64,000 nt of DNA from NCBI GenBank assembly GCA_014799665.1, contig JAAVHP010000027.1, positions 33,587-97,586 on the forward strand, read 5' to 3'. Shown here piece after piece: positions 7,092-15,482 of the stretch. Below the pieces are notes generated by a model. The model was not told the origin of the DNA. It worked only from the letters and a program-made list of their open reading frames with translations, and did no database searches. The DNA is from Clostridiales bacterium. GTDB taxonomy: Bacteria; Bacillota; Clostridia; Christensenellales; Pumilibacteraceae. The position numbers and the translations under genes were made by a program. Within the stretch, counting starts at the first letter, position 1, and each line of letters starts with the position of its first letter.

Positions 7092-8183
7092 TTAGGTTGC
7101 GAGTATACCCGCCGCACGGAGCGACGCGAGCAATTCGTTGAGAGTAGTGCCTACGTCGTCGGCAGTGGGCGTTGCGCCTACGTCCGCAACCGCCGCCGCG
7201 GGAGTGATCGTTCCCGCAGGTCCTGTCGCGCCCGTAGCGCCCGTCGCACCTGTCGCACCGGTTGCGCCTGTTGCACCCGTTACGCCCTGTATACCTTGAA
7301 TACCCTGAGCGCCTGTTGCACCGGTAGGACCGGTCACACCCTGGATACCCTGAATACCTTGCGGTCCCGTCGCGCCCGTTGCACCGGTAACACCCGTTAC
7401 GCCGGTAGGACCCGTTACACCTTGGATACCCTGTATGCCTTGCGGTCCCGTCGGTCCGGTCACACCCGTAACGCCGGTTGCACCCGTCGCGCCCGTAACG
7501 CCCTGTATACCCTGAACGCCCTGCGGACCTGTTGCACCCTGAGCACCCGTTGCGCCCGTCGCGCCGGTGACGCCGGTTACACCGGTAGGACCGGTAACGC
7601 CCTGAACGCCTTGCACACCCTGCGGACCCGTGGGACCCGTCGCGCCCTGGATACCTTGAATACCCTGAATACCTTGTACGCCGGTAGGACCTGTGGGACC
7701 CGTGACGCCCGTCGCGCCTGTCGCGCCTGTCGCGCCCGTAGCACCGATAGGACCTGTTACGCCCTGGATACCCTGCGGACCTGTCGCGCCGGTGGCACCC
7801 GTAACGCCGTCAGCGCCGTCGGCACCCGTTGCGCCGGTCGCACCCGTAGGACCGACCGCGCCCTGTACGCCTTGAAGACCCTGAACGCCCTGCGGACCCG
7901 TGGGACCGGTGGGACCGATCATTCCGGGCACGCCCTGAACGCCCTGTACGCCTTGCGGTCCTGTTGCACCCGTCGCGCCGGTTACGCCGTTAATGCCGGG
8001 ATAGCCGCGCGGACCGATAGGACCGGGCGCGCCCGTAGGACCCGTAGGACCTACGCAGCACGGACGCTGCGGCGGGTACGGGCATTGCGGGCGTTCGGGC
8101 TGATTGCATTCGCAGCCGTGCTCGATCTCGCAATCGTCGCAGCAATCGCAATCGTTAGGACGGTTGAAGAAATTGAAGAACAT
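7092..8183 (-). CDS. Collagen-like (G-X-Y repeat) surface protein, BclA-like
   Basis: 363 residues. A Cys-rich N-terminus (CDCCDDCEIEHGCECN, near residues 12-27) leads into about 275 residues of uninterrupted Gly-X-Y triplets, dominated by GPTG, GATG and GVQGIQ units. A short C-terminal domain (TITPAAAVADVGATPTADDV... to LLASLRAAGILAT) resembles the trimerising end of exosporium-type proteins. Thr-rich triplets in such proteins carry O-glycans. There is no conventional signal peptide, as in BclA-type proteins assembled from the mother cell. It lies 17 bp downstream of a glycosyltransferase gene. A spore-surface role is inferred from composition and context. AGGAGG precedes the ATG. Confidence 0.88.
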   Translation of the reverse strand: MFFNFFNRPNDCDCCDDCEIEHGCECNQPERPQCPYPPQRPCCVGPTGPTGAPGPIGPRGYPGINGVTGATGATGPQGVQGVQGVPGMIGPTGPTGPQGVQGLQGVQGAVGPTGATGATGADGADGVTGATGATGPQGIQGVTGPIGATGATGATGATGVTGPTGPTGVQGIQGIQGIQGATGPTGPQGVQGVQGVTGPTGVTGVTGATGATGAQGATGPQGVQGIQGVTGATGATGVTGVTGPTGPQGIQGIQGVTGPTGVTGVTGATGATGPQGIQGIQGVTGPTGATGAQGIQGIQGVTGATGATGATGATGATGATGPAGTITPAAAVADVGATPTADDVGTTLNELLASLRAAGILAT

Positions 8184-8200
8184 GATTTACCTCCTTTGGT

Positions 8201-9292
8201 TTAAGTGTTTCTTTGCTTGTACATACCTAACCGCGCGAAATACTCGCGGTTATGCGCCACGCTCGGGTGGTTGGGGTTGCGGCGTTCGGCGCGCAGGTGG
8301 TAGCGAAACGCTTTCTTGTGCTCGCCCATGCGGTCGTAACACACCGTGAGCTGTAACAGCGGAATGAACCCGTACCGCTCGCCGTCGACGAACGCGCCGT
8401 CTTTCCCGTCGGGCTTTAACCGCACGGCAAGCCCGTACCACTGCGCCGCGGTGGCGTAATCGCCCTTGTCGAAATACAGCTCGCCGAGCTCGCAACACGC
8501 TTCGCCGCTCGGCGGACCGTAGATAAAGCTGTATGCGGCGAACCCGAGCGCGCTCTCGCTGTCGCCCGCCTGACGGTATATGCGCGACAGCATGACGCAC
8601 GCGTCGATCTTGTTGACGTAGAACCCGCCCGGCATGGTCAAGAACCGCTCGAACTCCTTTCGCGCTCCGCCCTCGTCGCCGTTGAAGTACAGCTCGCGGG
8701 CGTAGTAGTACGTTTCGCGCGGCGAAAACACATCACCGCGCGCGGCGGCGCGACGGTAGATATCGAGGTTGCGCGAGCCGTTCGACCGCCCGCTCGGCTT
8801 GGCGTGAAGAACGGGGTACGGCAGTTTTTCTATCCTGCCGTGCGGCGCGACCGCTTCGTGCACTCTGCCTTCCCAGCGAAACCCGCCGTCCGTTTTCATT
8901 ATCCGTTCGCGGTAGTACGAAAAAGTCGGCTTGCCGCGCCCGTCGGTCGAGAGAACGTACGGCAGCATGATGACGTCCGCGCCGTTCGCGCCCGCGCGCA
9001 TGAACTTAGAAATCGCGCTCGCCGTTCGTGGCGAAAGAATATCGTCGGCGTCCAGCCACAGCCAATAGTCTGTCGTGATCTTGCCGAGCGCGAAGTTGCG
9101 CGCCGCCGAAAAGTCGTCGCACCATGGAAAGTCGAACACCTTGTCGGTATACTCGCGGGCGATCTGCTTGGTGTCGTCGGTCGAGCCCGTGTCGACGATA
9201 ACTATCTCGTCGCATAGGTTCTTTACGCCGTCAAGCGCGCGGCGGAGCACCTCGCTTTCGTTTTTAACAATCATGCATAGCCCGAGCGTCAT
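8201..9292 (-). CDS. Family 2 glycosyltransferase with C-terminal TPR-like repeats
   Basis: 363 residues. The N-terminal GT-A domain begins LGLCMIVKNE (residues 3-12), has VDTGSTDDT (33-41) for nucleotide-sugar binding and LWLDADD (78-84) as the metal-binding DxD motif. From about residue 170 the protein is helical, with TPR-like spacing (SALGFAAYSF, CELGELYFDKGDYATAAQWYGLAV). This matches the SunS/Tpr glycosyltransferases that modify peptides and surface proteins. It is immediately followed by the collagen-like gene, so glycosylation of the Thr-rich G-X-Y domain is the likely task (inference). Confidence 0.9.
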   Translation of the reverse strand: MTLGLCMIVKNESEVLRRALDGVKNLCDEIVIVDTGSTDDTKQIAREYTDKVFDFPWCDDFSAARNFALGKITTDYWLWLDADDILSPRTASAISKFMRAGANGADVIMLPYVLSTDGRGKPTFSYYRERIMKTDGGFRWEGRVHEAVAPHGRIEKLPYPVLHAKPSGRSNGSRNLDIYRRAAARGDVFSPRETYYYARELYFNGDEGGARKEFERFLTMPGGFYVNKIDACVMLSRIYRQAGDSESALGFAAYSFIYGPPSGEACCELGELYFDKGDYATAAQWYGLAVRLKPDGKDGAFVDGERYGFIPLLQLTVCYDRMGEHKKAFRYHLRAERRNPNHPSVAHNREYFARLGMYKQRNT

Positions 9293-9387
9293 TGATCAAC
9301 CAATTCTCCTTTCCGTCTACGGTCTATTTCATGATATGTTTTTACTTTGTCAATTGTGAGTCGTTAATTAAAAACGGCAACAAAAAA

Positions 9388-9411
9388 CAGGCTGCAAATT
9401 ATGCAACCTGC
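9388..9411 (-). terminator. Intrinsic terminator of the 4-TM protein gene
   Basis: CAGGcTGCA...TGCAaCCTG stem. The minus-strand reading continues into TTTTTTG. T tracts on both sides make it potentially bidirectional. Confidence 0.85.
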
Positions 9412-9438
9412 TTTTTTTGTTATTTCTCAAAGAAAAGC

Positions 9439-9975
9439 TTATTTATTGAAAGCGAGAGAAAGTCCGCCTGCGACAGCCGCTACAAGCCCGCCGATAAAGC
9501 CGAGCCATACGCCGACGCCCGCCGTGTACTTGATTTCCGCAAGAGAGCCCCAATCAAGGCTGAGATATTCGCCGCACTGGCTAGCCATAACGAGACCGGC
9601 AACAAGAACGAGTACTGCGCCGACAAACGTGACGGCAATACCGACGAAGCGAATGATCTTTACGTTCTTGCCGAGGAATACGTTAAGCACGCAATCGATC
9701 GCAAGAATGACCGCACCGACAACCGCAACGATAAACGAGATGATACCGAAAACGTTGCTGACGCCGACCTTCTTGCCGAGCACTTCTTCAACGCCCCACA
9801 CGTCGCCGTCGAACAGATTGAGCATTTTCGTTTCAGAAGTACCCGCGAGCTTGCTGGACGTAGTCACCGCGACCTGACCGACGAACATACCGACGATCAC
9901 GAGCACGAGCCCGACGAGAATGAGCGCGGCGAAAACGAAGCCGAGCACACTTTTAGAGTTACCTTTCTTTCCCAT
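9439..9975 (-). CDS. Small four-helix membrane protein of unknown function
   Basis: 178 residues from the ATG at 9975, chosen because GGAGG lies 7 nt upstream. Four hydrophobic helices are clear, at about residues 9-34, 74-98, 107-130 and 147-172. The loop between helices 1 and 2 (about 40 residues, KLAGTSETKMLNLFDGDVWG) is probably extracytoplasmic. This layout resembles small tetraspan proteins but no family signature is visible. It is a single gene with its own terminator. Confidence 0.7.
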   Translation of the reverse strand: MGKKGNSKSVLGFVFAALILVGLVLVIVGMFVGQVAVTTSSKLAGTSETKMLNLFDGDVWGVEEVLGKKVGVSNVFGIISFIVAVVGAVILAIDCVLNVFLGKNVKIIRFVGIAVTFVGAVLVLVAGLVMASQCGEYLSLDWGSLAEIKYTAGVGVWLGFIGGLVAAVAGGLSLAFNK

Positions 9976-10059
9976 TTTAACCTCCGATGGTATTATCTTA
10001 AAAGATAATACCACAAGTTGTTGATTTTGTCAACAAGTTTATAAAAATTACAAGCATAT

Positions 10060-10118
10060 TCGAGTGCAAAGATACGAGTTAGGCGCGACGGTTTACTAAG
10101 CATATACGCGCTCTAACG
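10060..10118. repeat. Deletion remnant of a family A element (A7)
   Basis: Retains the left arm (GAGTGCAAAGATACGAGTTAGG, compare A2) and right arm (CATATACGCGCTC) of family A, but most of the core is missing. It lies 3' of a terminator rather than at a stop codon, unlike the intact copies. Confidence 0.55.
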
Positions 10119-10120
10119 CA

Positions 10121-10151
10121 AAAGCGGCTGTCGTACCGACAACAGCCGCTT
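10121..10151 (-). terminator. Terminator of the permease/hpt operon
   Basis: AAGCGGCTGT...ACAGCCGCTT stem with a short loop, 50 nt after the permease stop codon. The minus-strand T tract is weak (TTTTGCG), so efficiency is uncertain. Confidence 0.7.
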
Positions 10152-10200
10152 CCATAAAAAGTCAAGCGAGCGAATTTCGCCCGATTGATAGCGAGAATTT

Positions 10201-11823
10201 TTAGTGCGTAAGGAAGAACATCAATATGAACAGCACCGCGATAACGATCGTTACAACGCTGATAGGCTCTTTCTTTTCTTCCATGAGCGCGTCCTTGTTC
10301 CTAACGCAGAGGAGCATGGAGATCGCTTTGATAAGCAGCCACGAAATGATACCGAACGCAATACCGTAAGAGATATTGTAGGTGAACGGCATCATGGCGA
10401 TGGTAAGGAACGCAGGAACAGCTTGACCGACGTCCGTCCACTCGATTTCGCGCACACAGTTCATCATAAGCACGCCTACATAGATAAGCGCGATAGCCGT
10501 AGCGCACGAAGGGATCATTTCGGCGATCGGACTGAGGAACATAGCCACAAAGAAGCAAGCCGCAGTAATGAGCGAAGCGAAGCCGGTACGCGCGCCCGCA
10601 CCGATACCCGACGAGCTTTCGACGAAGGTCGTGACGGTGGAAGTACCGCAGACAGCGCCCACGGTGGTTGCGATAGCGTCGCAAAGCATAGCCTTGTTGA
10701 TGTTGGGAATGCCGCCGTCCGCTTCGAGCATATTGCCGCGCGCGCAAGCGCCGTACAGCGTGCCCATGGTATCGAACATATCGACCATGCAGAACGCGAG
10801 CGACGAAGTGATGATCACGAGCGCGAGCGAGCCGCCGTTATGCGTCGAAAGGTATGCGCTGAAATCGAAGCCCTCAGTAAAGACCTTGCCGACCGATTCC
10901 GTGCCGAACGCCTTGAACGCGTCGATAGGATTGGAGAAAGTAAAGCCGTCGATAACACCCATGCACTTAGCGTCGCCGTAAGCGTAACCGATGCCCATGA
11001 ATATCCAGTAAAGCGTCGCGCCGCCGAGGATAGCCCACAGCACCGCGCCTTTAACGCCCTTCTTAGCCATGACCGCGACTGCGATAAGACCGAGGATAGT
11101 GACAATAAGGGGCATGACCGAACCGTAGGTTGCCGAGCCGCCCAGGCTTTCGGGAAGAAGGTTGAACGAAGCGAGCGCAACACCCGTCGAACCGTCCTTA
11201 ACAACAAGTCCCACGTTTTGAAGTCCGACGAACGCAATGAACAGACCGATACCTGCGGGAACGGCAATACGCACTACCTTGGGTATGGCGTTGAATATTA
11301 CCCTGCGAAGTCCGGTGACGGTGAGAAGTATGAACACGATACCGTCGATAAGAACGAGTATCAACGCGTTAGCGTAAGAAAGTCCGAGCGTTAAGCAAAT
11401 GGTGAAAACGAAGAATGCGTTAAGCCCCATGCCACTGGCTTGCGCCATAGGCAATCTGGCAAGTAACGCCATTAACAGTGTGCCGACGACTGCCGAGATA
11501 GCCGTTGCGATATAGATCGCGCCGAAGCTGACTCCAAGCGCCCCGCCTACGTCGTTCGAGAACATATTGGAGTTGACAATGAGGATGTAGACCATTGCCA
11601 TGAACGTAACGAGACCGCCGACGATCTCCCTGCGGAAGGTCGAGCCCTTACCGCTGATGCCGAAAAACTTATCGAGCTTAGCGGCAAAGCCTTTGTACGG
11701 CGTTTGTGCGACAGCCGTTCCGTCTGATTCGGTCTTGACCGTTTCTTCGGGCGCAGCTGCGTCTTGCGTTACTTCGGGCGTTTCCGCTTCCTCGGTAACG
11801 GGTTGCTTGTCTTCTGTTTCCAT
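10201..11823 (-). CDS. AzgA/PbuG-type NCS2 purine permease
   Basis: 540 residues. After about 60 hydrophilic, Glu/Thr-rich N-terminal residues the sequence has the 12-14 helices of the AzgA branch of nucleobase:cation symporters. Family segments include QASGMGLNAFFVFTICLTLG (near 150-170), the amphipathic region VVRIAVPAGIGLFIAFVGLQ, and FDTMGTLYGACARGNML with TTFVESSSGIGAGARTG in the second half. AzgA-type proteins import adenine, guanine or hypoxanthine by proton symport. It lies 61 bp downstream of hpt, which would trap imported hypoxanthine or guanine as nucleotides. Confidence 0.92.
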   Translation of the reverse strand: METEDKQPVTEEAETPEVTQDAAAPEETVKTESDGTAVAQTPYKGFAAKLDKFFGISGKGSTFRREIVGGLVTFMAMVYILIVNSNMFSNDVGGALGVSFGAIYIATAISAVVGTLLMALLARLPMAQASGMGLNAFFVFTICLTLGLSYANALILVLIDGIVFILLTVTGLRRVIFNAIPKVVRIAVPAGIGLFIAFVGLQNVGLVVKDGSTGVALASFNLLPESLGGSATYGSVMPLIVTILGLIAVAVMAKKGVKGAVLWAILGGATLYWIFMGIGYAYGDAKCMGVIDGFTFSNPIDAFKAFGTESVGKVFTEGFDFSAYLSTHNGGSLALVIITSSLAFCMVDMFDTMGTLYGACARGNMLEADGGIPNINKAMLCDAIATTVGAVCGTSTVTTFVESSSGIGAGARTGFASLITAACFFVAMFLSPIAEMIPSCATAIALIYVGVLMMNCVREIEWTDVGQAVPAFLTIAMMPFTYNISYGIAFGIISWLLIKAISMLLCVRNKDALMEEKKEPISVVTIVIAVLFILMFFLTH

Positions 11824-11884
11824 TAGACGTCTCCTAAAATTATATTTAACCGATATTTCGGTCGGTTACGAATGAGATTGAGAA

Positions 11885-12424
11885 TTACTTTTCGTATATT
11901 TCTCTTTTCAAAATTCCCACGTACGGGAGAGTTCTGTACTGCTGCGCGTAGTCGAGTCCGTAGCCTACTATAAACTCGTCGCCGATAGTAAAGCACGAAT
12001 AGTCGGCTTTTACGTCCACTACCCTGCGGCTGGGCTTATCGAACAGCGACACGACGGTGAACGACTTTGCGCCCCTGCCCATAATTAGGTCGCGCATACG
12101 CACCAGGGTGTTGCCCGAGTCGACAATATCCTCCACAAGTAAAACTTCACGGCCCTCGACCGATGCGGCAAGGTCCATGACGATTTTGGGTACGCCCGTA
12201 CTCTTAGAGCCCGAGCCGTATGAAGATACTGTCATGAAGTCGATTTGGACAGGCGTCTGCATTGCGCGAACGAGGTCGCAAAAAAACATTACGCTGCCTT
12301 TGAGTACGCTTATAGCAAGCGGGTTAGTGCCCTCGAATTTTTTATCGAGCCACGCCGCCGCTTCCTTAACTTTCTGCGCTATTTGTTCTTCGGTAAGAAC
12401 GATACTTTCAAGATCCTTATTCAT
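11885..12424 (-). CDS. hpt: Hypoxanthine phosphoribosyltransferase
   Basis: 179 residues, the normal length for the family. VLLVEDIVDSGNTL (94-107) is the PRPP-binding loop, LKGSVMFFCDLVR (41-53) the pyrophosphate loop, and the DEFIVGYGLDYAQQYRTLPYVG region holds the metal- and base-contacting residues. It converts hypoxanthine or guanine plus PRPP to IMP or GMP. It is the first gene of a purine-salvage operon with the permease. The Shine-Dalgarno sequence is weak: a GAGG 13 nt upstream lies inside the arm of the 284-bp repeat that abuts the start codon. Confidence 0.95.
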   Translation of the reverse strand: MNKDLESIVLTEEQIAQKVKEAAAWLDKKFEGTNPLAISVLKGSVMFFCDLVRAMQTPVQIDFMTVSSYGSGSKSTGVPKIVMDLAASVEGREVLLVEDIVDSGNTLVRMRDLIMGRGAKSFTVVSLFDKPSRRVVDVKADYSCFTIGDEFIVGYGLDYAQQYRTLPYVGILKREIYEK

Positions 12425-12426
12425 GT

Positions 12427-12710
12427 ACGGGTGTTCAACCTCAAAAGAAACATTTTTACGGCAAAATTTCGGTCTATACGCGCGAAGCGTCGCTTGCCGT
12501 ACCGCAGAGAGTACGACGCGCTCCGTTTCGCACGTCTATCCTTGTGATTTTTGCTCGTAAAAACGCCTTGCGCCCCAAGCGAGACTATTTTGCAGCTATA
12601 TCAAGGCAAACGAGCGCAGTCGTAGCCTCGGTGCTACGTCAAGCGAGTTTAACGCCGATAGAGCGCAAAAGAGCCCGCTTGGGGTGTTTCGCCTGAGATT
12701 GAACACCCGT
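12427..12710. repeat. 284-bp three-armed element with 16-bp terminal inverted repeats, 5' of hpt
   Basis: ACGGGTGTTCAACCTC (12427-12442) pairs with GAGATTGAACACCCGT (12695-12710) with a single mismatch. Inside are two independent arms: 12453-12563, closed by TTTTTACG/CGTAAAAA and continued by GCAAAA/TTTTTGC, and 12573-12684, closed by CCCCAAGCG/CGCTTGGGG with an inner CGTAGC/GCTACG hairpin. The right edge is 2 nt from the hpt start codon, so the element forms the hpt 5' region. Confidence 0.75.
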
Positions 12711-12796
12711 AATCAATTTTATCACATTTCGACAAATATAGCAATTATTTGACGCGGCGTTATTAAATTTTTTAATCGCAACTACCGACTTTCCCG

Positions 12797-12927
12797 TTAT
12801 ACCCCTCCCCTACCCCTCCCCCAGTGGGGAGGGTATGATCACAAGTGATTAAGCTAAACACGCCTTTATAACCTCCCCCTTTGGGAGAGGCATGGGGTGT
12901 GGACCGCTTGCGGTGGTGGGGGCATTA
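12797..12927. repeat. C-rich palindromic dispersed repeat (family E)
   Basis: CCCTCCCC...GGGGAGGG and CCTCCCCCTTTGGGAGAGG palindromes, ending in GGACCGCTTGCGGTGGTGGG. The inverse of that end is found at 22656. With the preceding three-armed element it fills the 587-bp gap between hpt and dnaB. Confidence 0.65.
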
Positions 12928-12965
12928 CGGGCAGTATTGATTAAATAAGCAAACCGTCAATTATA

Positions 12966-12997
12966 AAAGCGGCTGAGCTAAGCCCTGCCGCTTTCAT
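12966..12997 (-). terminator. Terminator downstream of dnaB
   Basis: AAGCGGC...GCCGCTT stem 15 nt after the dnaB stop codon. The minus-strand reading ends in TTTTATAATT. Confidence 0.7.
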
Positions 12998-13011
12998 TAT
13001 ACTATATGTTT

Positions 13012-14613
13012 TTACTCATCGAGCAGTCCGCTGTCTACCGCGTCGGCGGGTGCGCCGCTACTATCGCCCTGACCTTCGTCAATGGGCGTGCCGTTATCTA
13101 TGACCGCGGCGAGCGGATCGAGCGCGGGCTCGTAATCGTCAGGCGGGGGCGCGGACTCCTCGAACCCGACCGACCTACCCGAGTACGACGGCGGCGGACC
13201 GTCGGGGCGGCTCGCCATGTCGGGATCTGAGAATGTGGTAGTGGACGGGTGCCACAAAAGCTTGATATTGCCCGTTTCGCCGTTGCGGTGCTTAGCTACG
13301 TTGAGGTACACCTCGCTGACCTCGGGTCTGGAAGTTTTATCGCCTTCGCCCGGCGTATCCTTTCTGTCTATGAACAGGACTATATCCGCGTCCTGCTCGA
13401 TCGCGCCAGAGTCACGAAGGTCCGACAAACGGCTTTCCTTGTCGTTGCCCTTGCGCTGTTCGATGCTACGCGACATTTGCGACAACAGAAGAATGGGAAC
13501 GTCCAGTTCTTTTGCCGAAAGCTTGATGGCGCGCGTGATCTCCGCGACCTCGCGAACGAAGTTATCGAGCTTTTTGCCGCTCTGCATGAGTTGCAGGTAG
13601 TCTATCATTATGAAGTCGAGCCCGACCGAATGTTTGAGCGCACGGCACTTGCTTAGGATCTCGGCGGGCGTGATATTGCCCGACTCGTCTACGTACAGCT
13701 GAGTGTTTAACAGCTCGTTCTTGGCGGCGTACAGCCTGTCCCACTCGGTCTCGCTTACGACGGCGCGGTTTGCACGCGACATATCGTACTCGCCCACCGA
13801 GCACAGTATACGCTTGGCGAGCTGGACGGCGCTCATTTCGAGCGAGAACACGGCTACCACGTACGGCTTGTTCGTGTCGGGTCTCCTGCGACGCGCGGCG
13901 TTGACCGCGCAGTTCATTGCAAAGCTCGTTTTACCCTGACCGGGACGCGCCGCGAGTATTATAAGGTCGCTCTTTTGGAAGCCGCCGCCTAGCACTGTAT
14001 CGAGCTTGGCAAACCCCGTAGGCACGCCGCGGTACACCGTGGTTTCGGTCGCGCGCTCGCGCAGGTCTTTAAGCACCTCGTCCACGTACCCGTTAAGGTT
14101 TTCGGGCTTGCCTCTGCGGTTAGTTTCCGCCAAGCCGTAGAGCGCGGCTTCGGCACGGCTCAATGCCGTGTCGTCGGGATCGAGCGAATACGCTTCGTCC
14201 GCCATGCGTTTGGCGATATCGATTATGGCGCGCAGGCGCGTATACTTTTTGACTATGTCGAAATAGTATTCTGAGTTCGCCGTCGACGGCACCGAAGCGA
14301 TAAGCTTAGTGAGATACTCCACGCCGCCGCTCATTTCAAGCGTGCCGCTCTTTTCGAGCACGCCGACAACCGTTACAAGGTCGATAGCCTTCGCGCCGGT
14401 GAACAGCTCGGCGATCGCTTCGTAAATAAGCTTATGCGCGGGCGTGTAGAAATCGTCGGCGCGAAGCTCGGGCATGAACTTAGACGCGGTCTGCCCGTCG
14501 ATAAGCATACCGCCCAATAGCGCGGTTTCCGCCTCGTAGCTGTTGGGCGTTTCGCGCGTGACTAAGTTGGGATGTTTTTTTGCGAACTGTTCACGTTCGT
14601 CTTTCGTAGGCAT
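13012..14613 (-). CDS. dnaB: Replicative DNA helicase DnaB
   Basis: 533 residues. The N-terminal helical domain (about 20-125) begins with SYEAETALLGGMLID and mediates hexamer and primase contacts. The RecA-like motor has Walker A ARPGQGKT (222-229), the FSLEM motif near 257, DFIMIDYLQLM as Walker B, and SQMSRSIEQRKG for the DNA-binding loop. About 70 acidic, Pro-rich residues follow the normal end of the family (after LLWHPSTTTFSDPD), a disordered tail. The family is usually about 440-460 residues. AAGGAGA precedes the ATG. It is the last gene of a probable ACT-DUF711-pepF-lipoprotein-dnaB run. Confidence 0.97.
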   Translation of the reverse strand: MPTKDEREQFAKKHPNLVTRETPNSYEAETALLGGMLIDGQTASKFMPELRADDFYTPAHKLIYEAIAELFTGAKAIDLVTVVGVLEKSGTLEMSGGVEYLTKLIASVPSTANSEYYFDIVKKYTRLRAIIDIAKRMADEAYSLDPDDTALSRAEAALYGLAETNRRGKPENLNGYVDEVLKDLRERATETTVYRGVPTGFAKLDTVLGGGFQKSDLIILAARPGQGKTSFAMNCAVNAARRRRPDTNKPYVVAVFSLEMSAVQLAKRILCSVGEYDMSRANRAVVSETEWDRLYAAKNELLNTQLYVDESGNITPAEILSKCRALKHSVGLDFIMIDYLQLMQSGKKLDNFVREVAEITRAIKLSAKELDVPILLLSQMSRSIEQRKGNDKESRLSDLRDSGAIEQDADIVLFIDRKDTPGEGDKTSRPEVSEVYLNVAKHRNGETGNIKLLWHPSTTTFSDPDMASRPDGPPPSYSGRSVGFEESAPPPDDYEPALDPLAAVIDNGTPIDEGQGDSSGAPADAVDSGLLDE

Positions 14614-14624
14614 ACAGTCTCCTT

Positions 14625-15482
14625 TTACTTATCCAATAGTCTCGGTTTTTTCTTTTCTTTCTCGTTGAGCGCGACGCGCATTACCGCGAGCACTGCCGCG
14701 CCGATAGCGATTGCCGCGAGATACCAGCCGTACGGCACGGGTCTGTCGTACTTGAAATCGACCGTTGTTTCCGCCCTGTCGAAGTAGCGCGTAAACTCGT
14801 ACTTTGCGCCGCCGCCTATCTCGCTCTTATCGCCCGAGCTCTCCATTCGCGCCGAGCCCGTTCGCGCGTACGTGAGCATGAGCCCGTCGGGGTTGAGCGC
14901 GTTTATCGCGGGGAACGCTTCGTATATGGACGGGAAGGTGCTCGTCCACTCGCCGTACTCGTCGCGCGCGATCGCGCCGTTCTTAATGCGTTCGAGCACG
15001 CTCGTCGACCTGTACGGATCGACGTTATCGTACTGCTCGCGGACGCCGTTGAACGGATTGGGCGCGGACGCCGTGTACGTGCGGATAAACGGAGTGCCGA
15101 CGTAGGTCGTATCGAAAATCTGTTTCGCGCCGATAAGGTCTAGCTCGGACGCGCTCGATACGCGCTTGACGTAGCTGACCGTGTACTCGCTCGAAGTCCT
15201 CGTCGCGCTTTTCAGCTCGTACCCATACGAAGCGAACAACGCGTTAAAGTAGCTTTCGACGGTGTACTTTTCGCCGTTACTATCGACCGCCGCCGTTTGC
15301 TCCAAAAGCTCGACGGTCGCCGTATCGATAGTCAGCTCGTACTCGTTGTACCGCGACCCGCCCGAGTTGTAATCGTACACCGTAAGGCGCGCGCCGCAAC
15401 CGGTAAACATCACGCCGCAGCATATTATGACGGCGAGCGCGAAAACGCGAAGCAGCCGTTTTTTCAGCGCCGTTATTTGCAA
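14625..15482 (-). CDS. Lipoprotein with a C-terminal membrane helix, unknown function
   Basis: 285 residues. A lipoprotein signal (basic KKRLLR, hydrophobic helix, lipobox MFTGC ending near residue 29) is followed by about 210 extracytoplasmic residues rich in Ser, Thr and Tyr. A second hydrophobic helix (about 251-270, GWYLAAIAIGAAVLAVM) and a basic tail (NEKEKKKPRLLDK) follow. Lipid anchor plus C-terminal helix would tether both ends. I do not recognise the soluble domain. It overlaps the end of pepF by 10 nt, so translation is probably coupled. Confidence 0.75.
   Translation of the reverse strand: MQITALKKRLLRVFALAVIICCGVMFTGCGARLTVYDYNSGGSRYNEYELTIDTATVELLEQTAAVDSNGEKYTVESYFNALFASYGYELKSATRTSSEYTVSYVKRVSSASELDLIGAKQIFDTTYVGTPFIRTYTASAPNPFNGVREQYDNVDPYRSTSVLERIKNGAIARDEYGEWTSTFPSIYEAFPAINALNPDGLMLTYARTGSARMESSGDKSEIGGGAKYEFTRYFDRAETTVDFKYDRPVPYGWYLAAIAIGAAVLAVMRVALNEKEKKKPRLLDK

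Noticed and set aside
6857..7117. N-terminal extension of the MmcQ/YjbR protein
   Set aside because: The extra 87 codons cover a promoter, a terminator, the cloverleaf and the end of the collagen-like gene.
7200..8060. CRISPR-like regular repeats
   Set aside because: The periodicity is 9 bp in steps of G-X-Y codons, inside one open frame. There are no spacers.
6885..8204. A 439-codon plus-strand frame rich in Arg, Cys and Thr
   Set aside because: It is the reverse complement of the G-X-Y repeats and of the structured region after them. No start signal or family.
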